Of a stretch of 51,750 bases of DNA, positions 1 to 9,299 are shown in pieces. A program made the translations under genes and the position numbers. The notes under the pieces are model-generated. The model made no database searches. It was not told the origin of the DNA and saw nothing but the letters and a program-made list of their open reading frames with translations. Source of the DNA: Dehalococcoidia bacterium (lineage in GTDB: Bacteria; Chloroflexota; Dehalococcoidia; GIF9; AB-539-J10); NCBI GenBank assembly GCA_030610855.1, contig JAUWQY010000009.1:1-51750 (forward strand), in the 5' to 3' direction. Within the stretch, counting starts at the first letter, position 1. The number at the start of each line of letters is the position of its first letter.

Positions 1-2160
1 GATGAGCTCGAATTCTGCCTCTTCTCTGATGTCGGCACCAAACAGGAAACTGACTTTGTTCCACGTCAGCTTCAATACTACCCCATTGTTATCTATGTCG
101 CAGCTAGTCCCTTCGAAGAACTCGGGTGGAGGGTTAAGCACTTCAATCTTGATGCCGTTGCCCAAGTCAATCTCCTGTCCTGCCCGAGCCAGGTTATACT
201 CGATTCCTTGATCTGCAACAAGCCTGAGCCATTCCCGGTAGGCAGAAGAATCGTAAGATACTCCAGGCTCAAGCACTTGCTTCACCTTGTATCTCTGAAG
301 AACCTCTACCAGGCCTGTGACATGATCGGCCTGAGGTTGAGTGCAAACCACAAGGTCTATGGTCCTGTTCCAGAAAGGGAGCTTCTCGCTCAGTGCCAAA
401 ACAACTCTCTGTGAGTCGGGACCGCCGTCGATTAGTACGTTCTGGCCATTGGGCGGCTGAATCAAGATGGCATCTCCTTGTCCCACATCAAGAAAACTCA
501 CATGAAGCCTGTCACCGGGGAGGGTAAGGAACACGGACCACACGAGAGTGGCTACTACGAGGAGGGGAAGGACAAGCCATTTGGCAGGGAAGCCCGAGCG
601 GGGTTTGGGAAGGCCTTGGGTGGTGTTCTTCATGCGCGAAGTCAACCCGGAGAATAAATCGGCCAGCTGTTTCCGGTAGCTAAGGCATGCTATAATCCCG
701 GCCAATATAGCATAGTAGGCCCAGACATGCCAGGCGGAAACAGCAGTCAGTTCTAATGAAGAGTAGGGCAAGGCATCGAAGCCCCGAACCACCAAAACGA
801 GATAGCTGAGAAAAAGCCAGGCCAGCCAGCCGAGTACTTGAGCCACAATCAGGGAAAAGAGCCCTGCGAAGGCGACCAACGCTGATGTAACTATGATGGA
901 GGACAATGCAGGCAGTGATAGGAAAGTCGCTGGCAGGGCAACCAGGGAGACTACGCCGAAGTTGTAAGCTATCAGCGGCCAGACCGCTATTATAGCTGCC
1001 AGGCTGGCAGCAAAGACATCGGTCACCATACGGCCCGTGGTCGCCAGCGCCATTTGATCCTCGGATATGGCGGCCACTCCCTTTCTCCCTAATGCCCTGA
1101 AAGTGGGAAAGAGGAGAACGAGTCCAGCCATGGCCGAGAAACTGAGTTGAAAAGAGACGCTCCACAAGAGATGAGGTTGGATTCCGACCATCACTGCCGC
1201 AGCAAAAGCCAGGGCAATGATGGCGCTTCGCTGCCTTCCCAGATATTCAGCTATCAGAAACAAACTTCCCATTGTTGCCGCCCGAATTATCGGCGGACGC
1301 ATCCCGACGAGCAACACATAAAGCCACATAAGCGCGAAAGCCAGCCAGATATATACGGAGCGCTGCCTGCCAAAGATAAGGATGCCAAAGCTGAGGAACA
1401 TGGTTAGAATGATGCCCACATGCAGGCCAGAGATAGCCAGCAGGTGTGCCGTTCCTGTCCTGGAGAAGGCTTGATCGAGAGAGTCAGGTATGTTGCCTCT
1501 CAGTCCCAGCAGAATACCCTGAGCCAATGAGCTTTGCGGCTCCGGCAAGGCTCTGGCGAGGGAAGCGGCGAGTCGCTCCCTCAAAGAGTAAATCCACTGC
1601 AAAGGTTTGAAACCCTGCCCATGGTCGAGAACTTCCACCCCGGGATAGTAGATCACGGAGCGAATTCCCTGGTGAGCAAGGTAGGTCTCATAATCAAAAT
1701 CATCAAATTGGGGAGGCGTCTCCAGTTCTCCAACTATTCTGAGCACGTCTCCGTAACGGCAGATGGGGTATCGAGGAACTCGAATTAGAGCGGTTCCCGA
1801 TACCTCCGTGCTTTCGCCGTCCACAATTACCTCGCTCGCGGAAAATGCCAGCAGGCAGTATCTATCGCGAATGTCGGGCTGCTGTGCCACCGTGCCCTGA
1901 ATCTCCACAACTCCTGTGTCATTGTAGAAACAAAGAGAATGTTCATCTACTGCGGGCAAGGTTGATGGGAGACGAAGGCCGCTGCCGAAGAGGGCAAAGA
2001 GGCACAACGCGGTTACTAGTAAGGCCTTCCTTCTGTTGGGGAGGAGAGGCATAAGCGCGAAAGGGAGAAGTCCCAAGAACAACGTAAGCAGAGGCGGGCT
2101 CATCTTTGAACCCAGGAATATCCCGGCGACCCAGGCACAGCTAACGTAAAGCAGCCACAT
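1..2160 (-). CDS. comEC: ComEC/Rec2-type DNA uptake channel (3' end beyond window)
   Basis: This is a polytopic membrane protein that would carry single-stranded DNA across the cytoplasmic membrane during natural transformation. All 720 codons up to the window edge are open from an ATG at 2160. The N-terminus has hydrophobic segments, an OB-like region follows, and then comes the competence core with the family signature GTAHLLAISGLHVG near residue 235 and many membrane segments. After about residue 530 a metallo-beta-lactamase-like domain begins (FLDVGQGDAILI, then DGG). Its metal motif reads TQPQADH where the family usually has a T-H-x-x-x-D-H type motif, so the first His is replaced by Gln. 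No good ribosome binding site is visible. The C-terminus is missing only because the window ends. The identity is firm; DNA uptake activity is inferred from the family. Confidence 0.9.
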   Translation of the reverse strand, partial: MWLLYVSCAWVAGIFLGSKMSPPLLTLFLGLLPFALMPLLPNRRKALLVTALCLFALFGSGLRLPSTLPAVDEHSLCFYNDTGVVEIQGTVAQQPDIRDRYCLLAFSASEVIVDGESTEVSGTALIRVPRYPICRYGDVLRIVGELETPPQFDDFDYETYLAHQGIRSVIYYPGVEVLDHGQGFKPLQWIYSLRERLAASLARALPEPQSSLAQGILLGLRGNIPDSLDQAFSRTGTAHLLAISGLHVGIILTMFLSFGILIFGRQRSVYIWLAFALMWLYVLLVGMRPPIIRAATMGSLFLIAEYLGRQRSAIIALAFAAAVMVGIQPHLLWSVSFQLSFSAMAGLVLLFPTFRALGRKGVAAISEDQMALATTGRMVTDVFAASLAAIIAVWPLIAYNFGVVSLVALPATFLSLPALSSIIVTSALVAFAGLFSLIVAQVLGWLAWLFLSYLVLVVRGFDALPYSSLELTAVSAWHVWAYYAILAGIIACLSYRKQLADLFSGLTSRMKNTTQGLPKPRSGFPAKWLVLPLLVVATLVWSVFLTLPGDRLHVSFLDVGQGDAILIQPPNGQNVLIDGGPDSQRVVLALSEKLPFWNRTIDLVVCTQPQADHVTGLVEVLQRYKVKQVLEPGVSYDSSAYREWLRLVADQGIEYNLARAGQEIDLGNGIKIEVLNPPPEFFEGTSCDIDNNGVVLKLTWNKVSFLFGADIREEAEFELI

Positions 2161-2519
2161 CGAAGAGCCCCATTCCTGGCAACTATGGATGACCTAGTTT
2201 ACCAGTTTGTCCTGGATCATAGGTAGGCATGATCGCAGTCAGATACCTAAGTCCCACAGAATTCTGCCTGGGCACAGCAGATGACTTAAGTCGGCCAGTC
2301 TCACTACGCCACAGAGATGTGGTATACTGACAGAGGAGTAACACACAAGGGAAGTTTGAACAAACAGGCTGCCTCCAAACCGCGCCAGGAAAGCCGGACT
2401 GAGCAGGGATTTGCCAGGGTCAGAGCTCTCGAAATTAACACAGGACAGAAAGGGGGTCCTAGAACACTGCGGTAACTGCGAACAAGGCGACCGGTTCCCG
2501 CACTAGACTAGATGAGCTT
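2161..2519. other. Intergenic region between comEC and trpB2
   Basis: This divergent spacer should hold promoters for comEC and trpB2. I looked for a T-box leader (conserved TGGNACCGCG) and a trp attenuator ahead of trpB2 and found neither. No convincing -35/-10 pair or terminator stands out. Confidence 0.4.
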
Positions 2520-3803
2520 ATGAAAAAAGATGTAAGACAGATAAATCTTCTGCCAGAAGACTTGCCGAACAGGTGGTACAACATTATCCCGGATTTGCCT
2601 GAACCATTGCCCGCTCCCAAGGGTGATATGACCGCAATGGGCAAGACAATGATTAAGGAATGCCTGAGTCAGGAGTTTTCGGGGCAAAGTTGGATAGAGA
2701 TTCCCGACGAACTTCAAGAAACTTATCAGCAGATCGGCAGGCCGAGGCCCATTTTCCGAGCAGCGAATCTAGAAAGATTCTTGGATACGCCGGCTGAGCT
2801 CTATTACAAGGCCGAGGGGCTTTTCAGCCCGACCGGTTCTCACAAAATAAACACTGCTATAGCCCAGGCATATTATGCCAAGAAACAGGGAGTTGAAAGA
2901 CTGGTTACGGAAACCGGGGCAGGGCAGTGGGGAACCGCTCTTTCCTGCGCAGCAAGGATCACAGGCCTTAAAGCTACGGTCTACTGGGTGAGAGCGGTTT
3001 ATAAATGGAAAGAGGCGAGACGTGATCTCATGAAGCTTTATGGGGCAGAGGTCTTTGCTTCTCCCTCGGGGAATACGGAGACCGGCAGAAAGCTATTGAA
3101 GGAGGATTCCGAGCATCCTGGTTCCCTTGCGATAGCCATTTCGGAAGGCCTGGAAGACGCTCTGTGTGACGATAAAGCGGCTTACGTCCTGGGTTCGGTT
3201 CTGAATCACGTACTGCTCCATCAAACGATTATCGGGCTTGAATGCAAGAAGCAACTGGAAACTATCGACAGATATCCCGATGTTGTCGTTTCTTGCGTCG
3301 GGGGCGGAAGCAATTTCGGCGGAATTGCTTTGCCCTTCCTTGGTGACGTTCTGAAGAAGGGTAAGAAGACGAGGTTTGTCGCCGCCCAAACTCGGGCCGC
3401 TCCGAATTTGCAGGGGGAGTACCGTTATGATAATGCCGACTATTCCGGAATCACCCCCAGACTCAAGATGTACACTTTGGGACATCAAAGGGATATGCCT
3501 CCGGTTTACGGCGATGGGCTCAGGTATCATGGTTGTTCTCCGATTTTAAGCCTTCTAAGAGACAAGGGATACATTGATACCGTTGCTTATCCTACCGATG
3601 AGAAATACGTCTTCGAAGCGGCAAAAGCGTTCTTGTCGCAGGAAGGCTTTCTGCCTGCCCCCGAATCGGCTTATTCGATTGCCGCTGCGATTGACGAGGC
3701 AAAAGAGTGCAAAGAATCCGGAGAAAGAAAGATCATCCTTTTCAATGTCTCCGGTCACGGTTTCATGGACATGCAGGGCTACAGGCAGGTTCTGCAGATC
3801 TAG
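2520..3803 (+). CDS. trpB2: TrpB2-type tryptophan synthase beta chain (PLP enzyme)
   Basis: This PLP-dependent enzyme condenses indole with L-serine to give tryptophan. The 427-residue length and insertions match the TrpB2 subfamily rather than the roughly 390-residue TrpB1 that pairs with TrpA. The PLP lysine is in GSHKIN (Lys109), the TrpB2-type segment ETGAGQWG follows, and the phosphate-binding Gly-rich loop is CVGGGSNFGG. No trpA or other trp gene is adjacent, which is common for TrpB2 and is compatible with an indole-salvage role. The ATG start is preceded only by a weak purine stretch. Family assignment is secure; the physiological role (salvage or biosynthesis) is inference. Confidence 0.9.
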   Translation: MKKDVRQINLLPEDLPNRWYNIIPDLPEPLPAPKGDMTAMGKTMIKECLSQEFSGQSWIEIPDELQETYQQIGRPRPIFRAANLERFLDTPAELYYKAEGLFSPTGSHKINTAIAQAYYAKKQGVERLVTETGAGQWGTALSCAARITGLKATVYWVRAVYKWKEARRDLMKLYGAEVFASPSGNTETGRKLLKEDSEHPGSLAIAISEGLEDALCDDKAAYVLGSVLNHVLLHQTIIGLECKKQLETIDRYPDVVVSCVGGGSNFGGIALPFLGDVLKKGKKTRFVAAQTRAAPNLQGEYRYDNADYSGITPRLKMYTLGHQRDMPPVYGDGLRYHGCSPILSLLRDKGYIDTVAYPTDEKYVFEAAKAFLSQEGFLPAPESAYSIAAAIDEAKECKESGERKIILFNVSGHGFMDMQGYRQVLQI

Positions 3804-4322
3804 ACCGAAAACAGGGGTGGGACTTATGCCCTCCCTGACACACTACTGTCGTTCTGGTCCCCGTCCCGGGCTGTTTTGAACGAAGCGAAGAGCCTCATAG
3901 CGTTCAGACAAGCCTCGCGAGGAATCTCCCTCTCTCAGGCCAAACTCCGGTCGGCAACCCGAGGGAGTAATCCTTTGCTCCGATGTATCGGGGCGTGGCA
4001 ATCTTGCGGGCCGAATTCTGAATCGTGAAATCCAATCTGGAGACAAGTCCCTTCAGGGCCCAAGAACATATTGTAAAATGCATGGAGCAAAGGCCAGAGT
4101 ACTTTGGTTTGCGATTGTCATCTTGATCTCTGCTCCTAGGCTCGTGGATTTCCTTGCTGTCGTCATTCCGCCAAGTCACTATAGCCTATGCATGTGGTAA
4201 AATGGCACCGTAGCCTTCTGTGTATGATCTCGTGTAGGAGACCCCTCTCCGTTGGAAGGGGAGTTAGACGGTGAATAACAAAGAGCTTTGTGGTGAAGCA
4301 TAGTCATAAGGAGGATTAGTTG
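3804..4322. other. Intergenic region upstream of the acyl-CoA operon
   Basis: About 500 bases without a convincing gene; the short minus-strand readings here match no family I know. It ends in a clear ribosome binding site (AAGGAGG at 4308-4314) for the next gene. A short inverted sequence (CTCC...GGAG) lies around 4245-4264 and may be a remnant of a dispersed palindromic repeat. Confidence 0.4.
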
Positions 4323-5885
4323 ATGGCCGGCGAGTCTGACAAGAATCTAGATAAACTGGAAGAGCTAAAGAGAAAACGGGAACACATCTTGCAGATGGGA
4401 GGGGCGAAGGCGGTTGAAGAACGCCATAAGAAGGGACAGCTGTCGGCGAGGGAGCGAGTGGACCGCTTCTTTGATCCGGGCAGCTTCAGTGAGATAGGAA
4501 TGCATGTCAAGCACAGGACGACTGCTTTCGGCATGGATCAAAGGGAGGTGCCTGCTGAGGGGGTCATTACTGGCTTTGGTAGGGTAGATGGCAGGCATGT
4601 CGTTGTTGCTGCTGAGGATTTTACAGCAATGGCGGGGACCTTTGGCGAATACCACGGCAGAAAATTCGTTCGGGCTATGGACTTTGCTAAGGAGAATGGA
4701 TGGCCATTTGTGGGCATGAATGACTCCGGAGGTGCCCGGCTGCAGGAAGGGATGGATACCCTGGAGAGTTACGGATGGCTTTTCAGGTCTCAGATACTTG
4801 CGTCGGGGATAATACCCCAGATAGCCCTGCTTATGGGTCCTTGTTTGGGTGGACAGGCTTATCATCCTGTAATGCAGGACTTCCTCATCCAGACCAGGCA
4901 CACGGGATTCATGGGCATTGCTGGCCCCGCTTTCGTCAAGACGCAGACGGGGGAGGAAATCAGCCTTGAAGAGCTTTCGGGCTACAAAGCTCATGCCGTT
5001 AAATCCGGACAGACACACGTCCTGGCTGAGGACGACGCAGATTGTTTGGACAAGTGTAAGGAACTCTTGTCCTTCTTGCCGTCCAACAACAAAGAGAGAC
5101 CTCCTCGCATTGAGACGGATGATGATCCAGAGAGAAGAGAAGATTTACTGGGCCTGCTACCGCAACATCCACACGAACCTTTCGATATGTATAAAGTTAT
5201 CGAGAACATAGTTGATCATGGTCGTTTCTTTGAGACGATGAGACTGCATGCCAGGAATATGATAACGGGTTTTGCCCGCTTCAGCGGGCGGCCTGTGGGA
5301 ATAGTAGCTACTCAACCGAAATGGATGGCCGGTTGCATAGACATCGATGCTGCCGACAAGGGAGCCAGGTTTGTCAGGTTTTGCGACCTTTTCAACATCC
5401 CCTTAATCACTCTTCAAGATTCGCCCGGTTATCTGATAGGTTCTCAGCAGGATTGGGGCGGAATCCTGCGCCATGGCGCCAAACTGCTTTTTGCCTGGGC
5501 TGATGCCACGGTGCCCCTGATTGCGATCATAATCAGGAAGTCATACGCCGGGGCTCACTATGGCATGCTTGACAAAGCTATCGGGGCCGATTTCGTCTTT
5601 GCCTGGCCTACCGCCCGAATCACCATAGTTGGCGCAGAAACCGCTGCCAGCGTCATCTTCGCCAGAGAAATGAGGGAGGCGAGTAAGCCCGATGACGTAC
5701 GAGCACAAAGAATAAGAGAATACTCAGAAATCTACGAGAACCCGTACCGCGCTGCGGAGAGAGGCTATGTCGATGATGTGATAGACCCCTCAGATACCAG
5801 GAGAGCCATAAACAGGGCACTGGATGCTCTGGCAAACAAATCTGTGGCTCGGCCATGGAGGAAGTATTCAAACATCAATCTGTGA
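4323..5885 (+). CDS. Acyl-CoA carboxylase carboxyltransferase (propionyl-/methylmalonyl-CoA type)
   Basis: This 520-residue protein is a biotin-dependent carboxyltransferase with N- and C-terminal crotonase-fold halves (Carboxyl_trans family). It would transfer CO2 between carboxybiotin and an acyl-CoA such as propionyl-CoA, or act in reverse as the alpha subunit of methylmalonyl-CoA decarboxylase. Visible signatures include FGRVDGRHVVVAAEDF, NDSGGARLQEG and, in the second half, a Gly-rich loop (KSYAGAHYGM). I chose ATG 4323 over the TTG one codon earlier because AAGGAGG lies 8 nt upstream. No biotin carboxylase or biotin carrier gene is nearby, so the partner subunits are encoded elsewhere; the biotin ligase BirA is about 15 kb away. 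Fifteen bases separate it from the acyl-CoA dehydrogenase, so co-transcription is likely. Confidence 0.88.
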   Translation: MAGESDKNLDKLEELKRKREHILQMGGAKAVEERHKKGQLSARERVDRFFDPGSFSEIGMHVKHRTTAFGMDQREVPAEGVITGFGRVDGRHVVVAAEDFTAMAGTFGEYHGRKFVRAMDFAKENGWPFVGMNDSGGARLQEGMDTLESYGWLFRSQILASGIIPQIALLMGPCLGGQAYHPVMQDFLIQTRHTGFMGIAGPAFVKTQTGEEISLEELSGYKAHAVKSGQTHVLAEDDADCLDKCKELLSFLPSNNKERPPRIETDDDPERREDLLGLLPQHPHEPFDMYKVIENIVDHGRFFETMRLHARNMITGFARFSGRPVGIVATQPKWMAGCIDIDAADKGARFVRFCDLFNIPLITLQDSPGYLIGSQQDWGGILRHGAKLLFAWADATVPLIAIIIRKSYAGAHYGMLDKAIGADFVFAWPTARITIVGAETAASVIFAREMREASKPDDVRAQRIREYSEIYENPYRAAERGYVDDVIDPSDTRRAINRALDALANKSVARPWRKYSNINL

Positions 5886-5900
5886 TACAGGAGGAAAAGG

Positions 5901-7058
5901 ATGGATTTCGGCTTCACAGAGGAGCAGAACAGGTTTAGACAGGAGGTGCGTGGGTTTCTTGAGGATGAGATACAGAAGGGGTTCTGGGAACCTGCCTGCG
6001 ATGCCTGGATACAGGGCTTTGATCCTGCGTTTACGAAGAGGGTGGCGGAGAGAGGTTGGATAGGGCTGATCTGGCCCAGAGAGTACGGCGGGCAAGGGCG
6101 CAGCCATATAGATAGACTTATCCTGACCGAGGAAATGCTGCGCTATGGTGCGCCGGCGGCTTGCCACTGGTTTGCTGACCGCCAGGTGGGAGGTGCTATC
6201 CTCTCCTTCGGCTCAGAGGAGTTGAAGAGGGAGTTTCTGCCCAGGATCGCCGGGGGAGAGGCTTTCTTTGGTTTAGGAATGAGCGAACCTGGCGCAGGCT
6301 CCGACCTGGCGTCGCTCCGAACCAGAGCGACAGAGGATGGCGATTATTATGTAATCAACGGTCAGAAGACCTGGACTAGCTGTGCTTACTTTGCCCACTA
6401 CTTCGATGTGTATGCCAGAACAGATCCCGAGGCACCAAAACACAGGGGCATTAGTGAATTCATCGTAGATGCCAGGTCGCCCGGCCTCAGTCGCATTCCG
6501 ATGACCGATATTACAGGCACCGAGGCCTGGAGCGACCTCTTCTTTGACAACGTGCGCGTACATAAGAAGTACTTGATAGGAGAGAAGAACCGTGGCTTCT
6601 ATCAGGTCCTCCATCAGCTTGATTATGAGAGGAGTGGCCTTGAACGCATCATGGGTAACTATCCTCTGTTCGAAGCCATCGTTCAGTTCAGCAAGGAACA
6701 CAAGCTGTCATGCGACCCAGACGTTCGTAGTAAGCTGGCGCAGCTGCGGATTGAATTCGAGGTGGGACGCCTACTGGGGTATAGAGTAACCTGCGTAATG
6801 GAGGAAGGGCGGACCCCGAACTGGGAATCCGCTATGTCTAAGGCCTATTCCACGGAATTTGAGAAACGCCTGGCTAACGTGGCTATGGAGATATTAGGTC
6901 CGTATGGACAGCTGATGCCAGGTTCCAGACTGGTACCTCTTCGGGGCATGGCCCCGCATTCATACCTAGGCTCTAAGGGGTACAGTCTCCAGGCAGGCAC
7001 AACCGAAATCCTGAAGAATATCCTGGCTGCACGTGGATTAGGGTTGCCAGGCTCATAA
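5901..7058 (+). CDS. Acyl-CoA dehydrogenase, first of a tandem pair
   Basis: This FAD-dependent alpha,beta-dehydrogenase of acyl-CoA has the complete three-domain ACAD fold in 385 residues. The central FAD/substrate loop reads GLGMSEPGAGSDLASLRT, and TWTS follows. In the C-terminal region where many ACADs have YEGT with a catalytic Glu, this one has LQAGTTE, so the usual Glu is not at that position. The ribosome binding site is GGAGG, about 7 nt before the ATG. The next gene is a second, divergent ACAD. Adjacent unequal ACAD genes are known in actinobacterial sterol and bile-acid clusters, where they form alpha2beta2 enzymes, and the same arrangement may apply here. The family is certain; the substrate is unknown. 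Confidence 0.9.
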   Translation: MDFGFTEEQNRFRQEVRGFLEDEIQKGFWEPACDAWIQGFDPAFTKRVAERGWIGLIWPREYGGQGRSHIDRLILTEEMLRYGAPAACHWFADRQVGGAILSFGSEELKREFLPRIAGGEAFFGLGMSEPGAGSDLASLRTRATEDGDYYVINGQKTWTSCAYFAHYFDVYARTDPEAPKHRGISEFIVDARSPGLSRIPMTDITGTEAWSDLFFDNVRVHKKYLIGEKNRGFYQVLHQLDYERSGLERIMGNYPLFEAIVQFSKEHKLSCDPDVRSKLAQLRIEFEVGRLLGYRVTCVMEEGRTPNWESAMSKAYSTEFEKRLANVAMEILGPYGQLMPGSRLVPLRGMAPHSYLGSKGYSLQAGTTEILKNILAARGLGLPGS

Positions 7059-7155
7059 TGTGTCGCCCTGAGCAAAGCCAAGGGTGTCAGGGACTGAAGG
7101 ACTCTTCGATGTGGCCCGGAATCTGGTTTGGAATGCTTGATACGGGAGGACAGCG

Positions 7156-8280
7156 ATGAAGCTGAGTCTTACTGAAGAACAAGAGATGCTGAGAAAGACA
7201 GCCCGTGACTTCCTGGCTGACAAATGTCCGAGAGCATTCGTTAGACAGATGGAGGAGAGCGAGAAGGGCTATTCCACAGAACTGTGGCAGGAGATGGCGG
7301 AGTTAGGCTGGATCGGCCTGGCGTTCCCGGAGAGATATGGGGGCGGTGGCATGGGTTTTGTTGACTTGGCGGTGCTGCTGGAGGAGATGGGACGCGCGTG
7401 TTTGCCCGGTCCGTTCTTCTCAACAGTTGTCCTTGGGGGTTTGCCCATCCTGGATGTTGGCAATGAGGAACAGAAACAAGAATACCTGCCCAAGCTAATC
7501 CGTGGGGAGAGAAAATTTACTTTGGCCCTGACCGAACCGGGCTATCAGAACTACGATGCCTCTTCGGTCACGGTCGAGGCCGTTCCTGATGGTGGCCGCT
7601 ATATTATCAAAGGTACGAAACTGTTCGTTCCCGATGCTCATATCGCTGACTATGTGCTGTGTGTAGCGAGGAGGAAGCCTGAGAACGGAATCGCAATATT
7701 CGTGGTAGACGCCAGGAGCCCACAGATAAATTACACTCTATTGAAGAGCATCGGCGGTGATAAGCTATGCGAGGTGGTATTCGATCATGTGCCGGTACCT
7801 GAAGCTGCCGTTTTAGGACAACCAGGCCAGGGTTGGAGCGTGGTGCAGAAGATGATCGAGCGCGCAGCAGTTGCCAAGTGTTGTCAGACGGTCGGGAACA
7901 TCCAGCGAGTATTGGAGATGACCGTGGACTACGCCAAGGAAAGGAAGCAATTCGACCGTCCTATCGGTAGCTTCCAGGTCATACAACACTATTGCGCAGA
8001 TATGGCAACCGATGTTGACGGCGCCAGATTCATCGCCTACCAGGCTGCCTGGATGTTAAGCAAGGGGCTCCCCTGCACCAAAGAAGTGGCCATGGCCAAA
8101 GTATGGATGAGCGAAGCTTCCCAGCGTGTAATGGATTCGGCGCACCAGATTCACGGGGCAATTGGCGTTAGTATGGAGCATGACTTGCATTTTCACACCA
8201 GGCGTGCCAAGGCTGCCGAACTTGCCTTCGGAGGTGCAAGTTTCTATCGAGAAGCGGTAGCCAGAGAGATGGGGTTGTGA
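7156..8280 (+). CDS. Acyl-CoA dehydrogenase, second of a tandem pair
   Basis: This 374-residue ACAD-family flavoprotein has a middle-domain loop (ALTEPGYQNYDASS) that departs from the canonical TEPxxGSD, suggesting altered FAD or acyl binding. The C-terminal domain carries QIHGAIGVSMEHDLHFHTRRA, typical of the FadE-like subunits that pair with a second ACAD. The start is supported by GGGAGGA about 8 nt upstream. It sits 97 nt after the first ACAD and just before a 3-hydroxyacyl-CoA dehydrogenase, so the cluster covers at least two beta-oxidation steps. A heteromeric complex with the preceding gene product is plausible but inferred. Confidence 0.88.
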   Translation: MKLSLTEEQEMLRKTARDFLADKCPRAFVRQMEESEKGYSTELWQEMAELGWIGLAFPERYGGGGMGFVDLAVLLEEMGRACLPGPFFSTVVLGGLPILDVGNEEQKQEYLPKLIRGERKFTLALTEPGYQNYDASSVTVEAVPDGGRYIIKGTKLFVPDAHIADYVLCVARRKPENGIAIFVVDARSPQINYTLLKSIGGDKLCEVVFDHVPVPEAAVLGQPGQGWSVVQKMIERAAVAKCCQTVGNIQRVLEMTVDYAKERKQFDRPIGSFQVIQHYCADMATDVDGARFIAYQAAWMLSKGLPCTKEVAMAKVWMSEASQRVMDSAHQIHGAIGVSMEHDLHFHTRRAKAAELAFGGASFYREAVAREMGL

Positions 8281-8316
8281 CCCGTTGAACAATGAGGCAT
8301 GAAAGGGGTGACTACT

Positions 8317-9177
8317 ATGGAGATTAAGAAGGTAGGCGTTGTTGGCTGCGGATTCATGGGCGCTGGCATTGTCCAGGTCTGTGCCCAGTCTGGCTACGAG
8401 GTGATGGTTGTAGACATCAGCGAAGAGACTCTCAACAAGGGCATAGCAACAATGGAGTACTACCTGAACAGGGATGTGGAGAAGGGCAGAATGTCCCGGC
8501 ATGACAGGGACTTGACGCGAGCCCGCATCAAGGGGAGCGTCGTTCTGGAGGACCTGCATGACCGCGATTTGGTCATAGAAGCTGTCCCAGAGGATTCAGG
8601 ACTTAAGAAGAAGGTCTTTGCCCGGTTGGATAGGATCTGTCCTCAGCATACCATCCTTTGCTCCAACACGTCGTGTCTATCCGTTACCGAGCTTGCTCGC
8701 GTAACCGGCCGGCCGGACAGAGTGATCGGGACACACTTTCTCTCCCCGGTACCGCGCAGCAAGCTACTTGAGATTGTCAGAGCGGACACGACGGATGAGG
8801 AGACCCTGGCCACGGTAAAGGAGTTCGGGCGCTCCCTTGGAAAGGAGATCCTCGTGGCAAAAGACACTCCTGGGTTCGTCTTCAACTATCTGCTGCTAGC
8901 GTTGATAGGAGCTGCCATACGCCTACTGGAGAATGGAGTGGCCAGCGCAGAGGACATCGATAGAAGCTGGACCCTTGGTATGGGCCATCCTATAGGTCCA
9001 CTGGCGTTGGCCGACTTTAACGGTCTGGATGTCGGCTATATGGTAGCCTGTGCGATGTATGATAGGAGCAAAGACCCCCACCTTGCCCCGTCCGCTATCC
9101 TGAAAGAGATGGTTGATTGCGGTCGCTTGGGGCGCAAGACGGGCGAAGGGTTCTACAAGTATAAAGATGAGAAGTAG
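8317..9177 (+). CDS. 3-hydroxyacyl-CoA dehydrogenase (3-hydroxybutyryl-CoA dehydrogenase family)
   Basis: This enzyme oxidises L-3-hydroxyacyl-CoA to 3-ketoacyl-CoA with NAD+ (or the reverse). It has an N-terminal Rossmann fold with GCGFMGAGI near residue 9, the substrate-site segment THFLSPVP, and the helical C-terminal domain (DTPGFVFNYLL, GHPIGPLALADFNGLDV). At 286 residues it matches the single-function HBD/PaaH family. I prefer ATG 8317 to the ATG at 8299: AAAGGGGTG lies 6 nt upstream of 8317 and the resulting N-terminus (MEIKKVGVVGCG) fits the family. It is last in the plus-strand acyl-CoA run and is followed by a stem-loop. Confidence 0.92.
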   Translation: MEIKKVGVVGCGFMGAGIVQVCAQSGYEVMVVDISEETLNKGIATMEYYLNRDVEKGRMSRHDRDLTRARIKGSVVLEDLHDRDLVIEAVPEDSGLKKKVFARLDRICPQHTILCSNTSCLSVTELARVTGRPDRVIGTHFLSPVPRSKLLEIVRADTTDEETLATVKEFGRSLGKEILVAKDTPGFVFNYLLLALIGAAIRLLENGVASAEDIDRSWTLGMGHPIGPLALADFNGLDVGYMVACAMYDRSKDPHLAPSAILKEMVDCGRLGRKTGEGFYKYKDEK

Positions 9178-9180
9178 TAT

Positions 9181-9200
9181 CCTGAAGGGAGGCCTTCAGG
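9181..9200 (+). terminator. Stem-loop just after the 3-hydroxyacyl-CoA dehydrogenase stop codon
   Basis: CCTGAAGG pairs perfectly with CCTTCAGG around a GAGG loop, three bases after the stop codon and facing a convergent gene. No T-run follows, so it is either a weak terminator or a 3'-end stabilising hairpin. Confidence 0.45.
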
Positions 9201-9299
9201 TTGGAGGGACTGTGAAGGCGGCCGCCTTCAATGCTGGGGATGCTGCTTTCGCGAACAGATTTCAGAATTGTGTCGGAGTGGTTTGGCACATGAAGTAGA

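Noticed and set aside
680-1165. 161-codon minus-strand frame
   Set aside because: It is a different frame inside the long comEC frame; the comEC translation shows clear family motifs across the region.
2161-2519. Possible T-box or trp leader ahead of trpB2
   Set aside because: The conserved T-box core and a specifier-like stem could not be found.
3904-4179. 91-codon minus-strand frame in the trpB2-carboxyltransferase spacer
   Set aside because: No ribosome binding site, no family resemblance and low coding character.
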